A program made the position numbers and the translations under genes. 64,000 bases of DNA from Clarkia xantiana subsp. parviflora (lineage: Eukaryota > Streptophyta > Magnoliopsida > Myrtales > Onagraceae). The stretch covers positions 1,240,001 to 1,304,000 of the forward strand of contig JAPTYO010000024.1 in the NCBI GenBank assembly GCA_036873135.1, written 5' to 3'. Positions 57,600 to 64,000 of the stretch are shown here, piece by piece (position 1 is the first letter of the stretch; each line of letters opens with the position of its first letter). A model generated the notes under the pieces. It had not been told where the DNA came from. It did not search any database and saw only the letters and a program-made list of their open reading frames with translations.

Positions 57600-58550
57600 A
57601 TAAAACCTCTGTCGGCGGGACGCCTGTTGGCGGTGCCTCCATTAGCGATGCAGAAAGTAAAGCCTCCAGTGGCGGTGCGGAAAAGTAAAGCCTCCAGTGG
57701 CGGTGCGGAAAAGTAAAGAGCCTCCAGTGGCGTGCAGAAAGTAAAGCCTCTTGTGGCGGGCGGGAAAGTAAAGCCTCCAGTGGCATGCGGGAAAGTAAAG
57801 CCTCCAGTGGCGTGCGGGAAAGTGAAGCCTCCAGTGGTGTGCGGAAAAGTAAAGCCTCCAGTGGCGTGCGGGAAAGTAAAGCCTCCAGTGGCGTGCGGGA
57901 AAGTGAAGCCTCCAGTGGCGTGCGGAAAAGTAAAGCCTCCAGTGGCGTGCGGGAAAGTAAAGCCTCCAGTGGCGTGCGGGAAAGTAAAGCCTCCAGTGGC
58001 GTGCGGGAAAGTAAAGCCTCCAGTGGCGTGCGGAAAAGTAAAGCCTCCAGTGGCGTGCGGAAAAGTAAAGCCTCCAGTGGTGTGCGGAAAAATAAAGCCT
58101 CCAGTGGCGTGCGGAAAAGTAAAGACTCCAGTGGCGTGCAGAAAAGAAAACCTCGATCGACGATGCCTCCAGTGGCGTTCGACAAGTAAAAGCCTCCAGT
58201 GGCGTACAGTTTAGTAAAAATCTCGATCGACGATGCCTCCAGTGGCGTGCGACAAGGAAAAGCCTCTAGTGGCGGTGCAGAAAGTAAAGCCTCATATGTC
58301 TGAGAAATGCCTTTAGTGGCCTCCGATGGAGAAGAGCCTCTAGTGGCGTGTGTCGGAGAAATGCCTCTAGTGGCGTCCGTTTGGAGAAGAGCCTCTAGCG
58401 GCGTCCGTTGGAGAAATGCCTCTAGTGGCGTCCGTTTGGAGAAGAGCCTCTAACGGCGTTCGTTGGAGAAGAGCCTCTTGTGGCGTCCGTCGGAGATGAG
58501 CCTCTAGTGGCATATGTCGGATAAGGGCCTCGAGTGGCTTGACGACTTGA
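57600..58550. repeat. F 27-bp GCCTCCAGTGGCGTGCGG array
   Basis: About 20 very regular units at 57660-58150, then degenerate units with GCCTCTAGTGGCGTCCGTTGG to 58540. It is the counterpart of 15839-16660 in E but more regular, which implies expansion by unequal exchange or slippage. Frames such as KASSGVRES repeated nine-residue blocks are artefacts. Confidence 0.87.
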
Positions 58551-58869
58551 ATTCATGTCCCTAATTTTTGCCTAAATTGCGCATGATGCGACAACTTAGC
58601 GGGAACTTTTTTTTTTTAATTTTTAAAATTTTTTTTTTTAAATCTCTCATATTCTCTCCTTTTGCCACGGTCAGAATTTTAGACCGTGCTCCTCGGTTTT
58701 CCTAATTTTTGTATGGATTGCCCCTTGGGGTTTTCATTCCATCGGGATTTTATTTTCTCTCCTTTTGCCATGATTGCAATTTACGAATTTGCTATCATGC
58801 CCCTCATTTCCTAATTTTGCCTAGGCTGCCCTTTCGGGTTTTCAACCTAACGGAAGCACTCTTTTTTGT

Positions 58870-59790
58870 TTTTTTGGTAGCCGATTAAACGGTGGTTGTG
58901 ACCCGTACTTTATTTCCCGTCTCGATGCGAGAGTATTTGTAGCCATTTAGAGGGTGGCTGTGACCCTTTCCTCACCGTCTTCAATGTTGTGAGAGCTCTT
59001 TTGATTTGTAGCCATTTGGAGGGTGGCTGTGGCCTTTTCATTTCTTTCCGTCGTCGATGTTCCAGGAATGCTCTTTCGATTTGTATCCGTTTTAAGGGTG
59101 GCTGTGGCTCTTTATTTTGTAATCATTTTAGGGACGACTTGGCCCTTTTTTATTTTCCCACCCTTACAAGATTCGCGGGGTCATTCTTTTATCTGTAGCC
59201 ATTTGGAGGGTGGCTGTGACCCTTTATTTTGTAGTTGTTTTAGGGACGACTGTGGCTCTTTTTTATTTTCCCGCCCTCATAGGATTCGCTGGGTCACTCT
59301 TTTATCTGTAGCCATTTGGAGGGTGGTTGTGGCCCTTTATTTTGTAGTTGTTTTAGGGACGACTGTGGCCCTTTTTTATTTTCCCGCCCTCACAGGATTC
59401 GCGGGGTCATTCTTTTATCTGTAGCCATTTGGAGGGTGGCTGTGGCCCTTTATTTTGTAGTCGTTTTAGGGACGACTGTGACCCTTTTTATTTTCCCGCC
59501 CTCACAGGATTCGCGGGGTCACTCTTTTATCTTTAGCCGTTTGGAGAGTGGGTGTGGGCCTTTCATTTATTCTCCGCTTTTGATGTTGCGGTAGCGCTCT
59601 TTATCTGTAGCCATTTGAAGGGTGGCCGTGGCCCTTTTTATAGTCATTTTAGGGATGACTGTGACCCTTTTATTTGTAGTTGATTTTGGAACAACTGTGA
59701 CCCTTTTATTTCTTCACTGCTCTTACAATATTAGCACAAACACTCTCTTTATTTTTCTGTAGCCGATTAAAGGGTGGCTGTGACCCTAAA
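58870..59790. repeat. F array of GTAGCCA...TGGCTGTGGCCC hairpin units
   Basis: About 18 hairpin units; four are nested in a 113-bp tandem repeat (starts 59195, 59308, 59421, 59533). Perfect stems of different sequence: AGCCA/TGGCT (59197), AGTCGT/ACGACT (59459-59477), AGTCAT/ATGACT (59642-59660), AGTTG/CAACT (about 59682). Loops TTTAGGG or TTTGGAGGG are nearly constant. Confidence 0.8.
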
Positions 59791-59809
59791 GAAAACTGAG
59801 TTTTTTTTT

Positions 59810-60416
59810 TTTTTTTAATTTAATTAATAGTTTATTATTGATATTTTGTTATTATAGTTTCTGTTTTATATTATTATTATTATATTACAATTAATTAAAA
59901 TTTTAAATGCAATTAGTTAGATTTAATTAATAGTTTAAATGTAATTAGTAAAATTTAATTAGTAGTTTAATTTAAAGTGATTAAGTTTAATTTGATAAGC
60001 ATGTTAAAAGTTTTTTTTATTTTTTATTTTAGACTTCATTTTAATTGGAGTTATAGGTTATGATTAAATTTTAGATTTGGGATTATATTCGATAACATCT
60101 TTTCGTATGATGAAATTTAATTAATTTTGACATTGTTGGATTAATTCAGTGTAATACAGGTGTAAACAATAAAATTGGCAAATTCGTGAATTCATTACCG
60201 AAAGGGCGTGATTAATTCCATGAGTTTTAATTCGTAATAGAACCCCTGAACTCGTATTTCTGATCGTAGACTGATTTAATACCTAGGCGTTTAATTAGTT
60301 ATGCGTTTAGGTAATTTAGGATTCTAGTTAGCCTAATAATTAACTAGTGGCGACTCTTTTTAAAAATTGCACGTTTTCAAAACGTTATTCGCCTTGGGTT
60401 AGATTTAGGTCTGACA
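59810..60416 (+). repeat. F inverted partial LTR end
   Basis: The reverse complement of this segment begins TGTCAGACCTAAATCT and shows GAGTCGCCACTAGTTAATTA, TTAGGCTAACTAGAAT and CACGCCCTTTCGGTA in the same order as the left LTR. It joins the hairpin array within a T run (59802-59818). It is clearly diverged from the left LTR, so it is not a simple copy of it. Confidence 0.8.
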
Positions 60417-60421
60417 TGCAT

Positions 60422-61863
60422 CAAGTAGCTATTATCAACTTCTACACAATACCTCCTAAGAATTCCTACGACGCTTATCGACAAAGCTCGTACGACGACA
60501 TCTATGGTAACAAGCATTAGACATTGTTAAAATATTTTTTAAGTGTTTTAGTATGTTTGCAGACAATGACCGACAGTCTATACATGATGCTCAACATACA
60601 TTACCTAAGCTATCATTACCAACATACAACCATTGACGGCCATGTACGTACAACTATCGATCATCAACATCGAGCATACTAAAGCAACGACTAAGGCATG
60701 GAACAACATGTCGGCAATGAACACTATGCATAAGGGAAGTATAACGATTCATTTACACTTTTCTAAAATTTTCAGCACTTAGAAAAATTTTGGCCGATTG
60801 AGGGCAAAGTATTCTAATGCATTTTATCAAACACCTTGTATGCATGTTAAGGTAAGCTAGGTACATGGTGATTTCAAGACTAAATCAAGGCCAAAAGAAA
60901 TCGAGAAATGTCCAACCATGTACGGAATTGAACTCACCAACACGAAGCAAGTCCGAATTGAAACGTGCCACACCAGAATCCAATTGATATCAACAATGAT
61001 GTGTCTACTCCAAATCTATGATCTCAAAAGCTTCATCTTCATCTAGAATAGAGAGCTTCTTGGAGATTTATCTATAAAGGATGTAAGCTAATAAGTATTC
61101 TCTCTCCTAATTTTTACTAATAGTGCCTACACCATGTGCTAATGACTAAACTTTCATGTATTTTCATATAAGTCCTTAGCAACCTTTACAAGCATCTTTG
61201 CATCTCTCCTATGTTCAAATTCCATACATACTACACAATGCTTCATGACACACTACGCGTAATTATTATTTCATAGTACATGCATAGAATTTATCATGCA
61301 CGTTTATTATTTATGATCGTTACATGATTATTTTTATAATCTAAGTATGAATTTCATGTTTATATCATGTCTCACTTTTACACCATACTTCATGTTTGCA
61401 TCATACTACATGCTTGCATCATTTACTATGTTTACATCATGCTCAATGTTGACAAGCATGCTTTCCAAATTCATATTATTCTAAGTGTTTTACTTATTGT
61501 GTGATTACGTCATCTGTTTACTATATCATCATTTACATGCTGACAACGTGTCCCATGTTTACATCATGTACCATGATATTATCACGTTGCATGATTCTTT
61601 ATTATTACAAGTATTTCATTCATTGTATGATATTGCGAATATAATTGCATGTTGTTATACGTATATGGTCCGCTACGCTAACCCTATAAACAGATTACGT
61701 ACGTACGGCGGAAAATTGAAGCTGGTCAAATTTATGATCCCTACACTCGAATTGATAAACAGGCCACCCCTGAGGTCAGTACCGATCCTAAATTGGACGA
61801 ATATCTTATCTTTGAAAAGAGTCAAGCACGGGTTTTGAACCACTACTTGACTCGGGGGGCAAG
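60422..61863 (+). other. Outer sequence X, right part, with a plus-strand polypurine tract
   Basis: AT-rich sequence with degenerate CATGTTTACATCATG-like repeats at 61340-61600. A 117-codon plus frame (61485-61838) has no recognised motif. It ends in CTCGGGGGGCAAG (61851-61863) directly before TGTTAGATATTTG. This resembles the mirror image of B (polypurine tract CTCGGGGGCA preceded by CATG repeats), so X is probably the 3' internal part of a plus-strand LTR element. Confidence 0.5.
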
Positions 61864-62214
61864 TGTTAGATATTTGTCCAATTCGGGTTCGTATTTACAT
61901 TTCGGGCCTCGTAAAATACCCCAAAACCCGTAAAAAAAAACCCTTTCGCGGACACCCAAGTCTAAAAACGATCCGGGACACGCACAATTCCCAGACCGAA
62001 GGACTTCCGGATTGCCCTAAGGCGATCCGGAGGTCCGGATTGCCCAAGGCAATCCGGGTAGGTCCAGATTACTGTTTTTCTCCGCGCTCATCCCGATTAT
62101 TTTTGGCGATTGCGAGAAGTCGGTGCACGCATAGTCCACCTTGATGACGGTATACGTATTCCTACATACCGACATCAAGCCATTCAAAACTGAGCATGAT
62201 CCTTAGGTTCCCTA
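61864..62214 (+). repeat. Probable start of the X 3' LTR, interrupted by B2
   Basis: It begins TGTTAGATATTTGTCC after a polypurine tract and is cut at 62214 by B2. The other end would lie past the window edge, so this is an inference from the boundary only. Confidence 0.45.
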
Positions 62215-63247
62215 TGTTAGGTTATAAAGTCTAGGTCAACGGGTCGTCAATCTAGAATTTATCTCCCACTAATGAAATGTCGGGTTCAGTACTCCTAGGA
62301 CTAGTCGTTCTGATCCATGCCCTTATACTCCCTTGGGGTAGTCGTTCTGATCCCTGCTCTTATACTCTCTTGGGGTAGTCGTTCTGATATGTGTCCTTCT
62401 CTTCTCTCCTTCTGACCTCCTTTCCTTCTCTCCTTCTGACCTCCTTTCCTTCTCTCCTTCTGACCTCCTTTTCATCTCTCCTTCTGACCTCCTGAGGCTT
62501 GTACTTCTTACCCCTGGGGCTTGTCCTACTGCTCTATGCTCTTCTGCTTCCTTGGTTCTCCTCTCCTTGCCACCCTGCAAGAGGGGCAATACCAGGCACA
62601 GAGGGGGGGGTGGTGCCTGATGAACCCTCTCCGATGCCTAAGTCAGTACGGTTTTAGAGAGATAAAGCTAGAGAGATGTCAGAGCAAAATTGTGCAACTT
62701 GCCAAGATGTCCAAATGAGTTGTGAAGGTGGGGTATTTATAGGCAACGGTGTCATTAAGGTGGCTTAATGACATCGTTAACCTTTAAACACAATTAATTA
62801 ACCTTTAAGCGCATAATTAAGACTTTAGGATACGGAGAAGGTAGGCGGAGTGAATCGAGGGTGGGAGTCCGAAAATGGTGCCGGGGCCCTTGGGGGGAGG
62901 AAAAATCCGACCCCAAGGGTAGGGGTTGGGTGAGGGCACCCAACCCCTCCTAGGGAGGATGGGGTTGGCCAACCCCATCCCCCCTAGGGGAGATCGGGTT
63001 GGCCGACCCGATCTCTCCTAGGAGAGATCGGGTTGGTCCACCCGATCTCCCCTAGGGGAGGTCGGGTGTGGCCACCCAACCTCACCTAGGCGAGTCTGAC
63101 TCGGCCGGACGGGCGCTTCGGCCTCGTCCGAGCCGTTGGTGTTTTCGCGAAGGGTTCGGGTTGAAGTTTCGATTTGCAATCATAAAGGAGACGATAAAAA
63201 TACAATGGTTCGGAAGTCAACGGGTTCAATTGGGCGTATATCCATCA
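62215..63247 (-). repeat. B2 3' LTR
   Basis: 1033 bp; ends TGTTAGGTTAT and TATATCCATCA. Minus-strand TATAAATAC at 62733-62741. The palindrome array at 62935-63090 again has the GGATGGGGTTGG palindrome but fewer GATCGGGT units than B. Polypurine tract ACTCGGGGGCATG (minus) at 63248-63260. Confidence 0.9.
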
Positions 63248-63649
63248 CATGCCCCCGAGTCAACCAATGGCCTAACCCTTGATTGACTCTATTTTAGGAT
63301 GGTATGACACGCGCAATTTGAAACCGGGGTTTTACCTTCTTTGTCTGAATGCCTGCTTACCCATGGATGCGTGCCTCTGACTCTGCCCCCTGCCTTATGA
63401 GATAGAGGAATTGTAAACGTCAGAGTAGCACGGACGTATGCCTAGGCACGCGTCCGTCTGAGGTGGGAGTAATAAATCTATCTTTGCTACTAGCGCATAC
63501 TCGAAAAATACACGCTTGCATAAGGATGCAATACGAATACACCTAAGTGACTCATGCTTCAATTTCGTGCTGGGATTCTGCCCAAGTGAAGGAAAATTTA
63601 ATTTTGGTCCGAAATTTTTCTAAGTATGGGATACTAGAAAATGTGTCTA

Positions 63650-63995
63650 TAGGATGTTAACTAGGAGTGAACATGGACATATCATGAACATGAGGATGTG
63701 TACTAGCATACATGCAAATAGGAACATAAGGATGAGAGTGAGTGGAGACATGCTGCGATTGTAGTCATGAATGTATGCATGAATATATGGCGGCCACGTG
63801 CATGGACGTCTAAATGTTTGAACACATGGGAGTGTGTATGTGAGCATGCATATGAGTGCAAGCATGAACATGTATGTATGCATGGACGGGTTGTGAGTAT
63901 GAGCATGAGTGATGACATTGATGTACCTGTAGATGTTAATCATGAATATGAGCATAAGTGCAAAGGTGAGAGCATAGACCTCTCCTTTACTTGAG
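63650..63995. repeat. Degenerate CATG-rich repeats in B2
   Basis: Counterpart of 38530-38870 in B, with about 90% identity by eye. No gene is supported. Confidence 0.6.
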
Positions 63996-64000
63996 GGTGG

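Larger units (their letters stand above)
55948..60416. mobile_element. Element F: E-type LTR element with inverted LTR ends
   Basis: The plus strand starts TGTCAGACCTAAATCT and ends AGATTTAGGTCTGACA, an inverted pair. The left end is a complete E-type LTR (55948-57450) followed by a polypurine tract and the 3' internal arrays seen in E; the right end is about 600 bp of the same LTR terminus in the opposite orientation (59810-60416). TSD TGCAT is at 55943-55947 and 60417-60421. No ORF of gag or pol is present. The single TSD indicates one integration event. Confidence 0.8.
62215..64000 (-). mobile_element. Element B2: second B-type LARD, 3' part
   Basis: A 3' LTR (62215-63247) and the first 753 bp of the interior in the same order as B (38132-38885). 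The left TSD copy would be CCCTA (62210-62214). It continues beyond the right edge. Interior differences from B are frequent (for example near 63330), so B and B2 are separate insertions, not a duplication. Confidence 0.9.

Noticed and set aside
57732..58214. Long frames on both strands with nine-residue repeats (KASSGVRES-like / LLFRTPLEA-like)
   Set aside because: They follow a 27-bp DNA tandem repeat whose length is a multiple of three, so all frames without a stop in the unit stay open. No start context, no conserved protein in E.
55948..60416. Two separate elements inserted side by side in opposite orientation instead of F as one insertion
   Set aside because: A single TSD TGCAT lies at the outer ends and there is no TG/CA boundary or TSD at the inner joint near 59810. 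Kept as the main alternative.
1..64000. tRNA, rRNA, chloroplast or mitochondrial insertions and host genes
   Set aside because: No cloverleaf, rRNA or organellar coding segment was recognised; all supported coding sequence belongs to retroelements.

Overview
This window is plant nuclear DNA that looks like heterochromatic, retrotransposon-packed intergenic sequence. No host gene, tRNA, rRNA or organellar gene is visible. The evidence for a plant source is Ty3/gypsy Tat-type gag-pol domains, PBS/PPT pairs of plant type, telo-box-like AAACCCTA promoter motifs and a MULE-like element. The species cannot be told from the sequence.

The layout is a nested stack of LTR retrotransposons, most of whose junctions are fixed by matching 5-bp target site duplications (TSDs). 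Element H (plus strand, cut by the left edge) covers 1-4547. Next comes an outer sequence X (4548-5401, 55219-55947, 60417-62214) that carries a 66-bp minisatellite. D (minus, 5402-55218, TSD GTACA) is inserted in that minisatellite. D is broken by E (13388-22435, TSD CGAGG), which itself holds a 947-bp MULE-like element, and by C (25084-54869, TSD GGCGT), which sits inside the 5' LTR of D. C is broken by A (30080-51355, TSD GGGGT) and A by B (37027-47057, TSD CTTCT). X is also hit by F (55948-60416, TSD TGCAT) and by a second B-type element, B2 (62215 to beyond the right edge). The chain X>D>C>A>B is five levels deep. By eye, LTR pairs differ more the further out they lie (B least, then A, then C), as the nesting predicts.

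H, D, C and A are one Tat-type superfamily. Each carries gag-protease-RT-RNaseH-integrase on one strand and, convergent to it, a spliced antisense gene of the 'putative gypsy-type transposase' family with its own TATA box 153-155 bp upstream of its ATG position. Between the two convergent 3' ends lies an array of short CTTAAG-centred hairpin repeats. All the gag-pol copies are broken by stops, frameshifts, deletions or insertions. B/B2, E and F have no pol and are non-autonomous. B shares the primer-binding site and LTR terminal bases of the Tat elements; E and F use a different PBS or LTR type and E keeps only an Ogre/Tat-like gag.

The least ordinary signals are: (1) arrays of short hairpins whose stems change in a base-pair-preserving way, present in unrelated forms in the Tat spacers, in B and in E/F; (2) element F, whose two ends are the same LTR terminus in inverted orientation yet are flanked by a TSD; (3) the antisense gene with its own conserved promoter; (4) an RS-dipeptide domain in the Tat gag.
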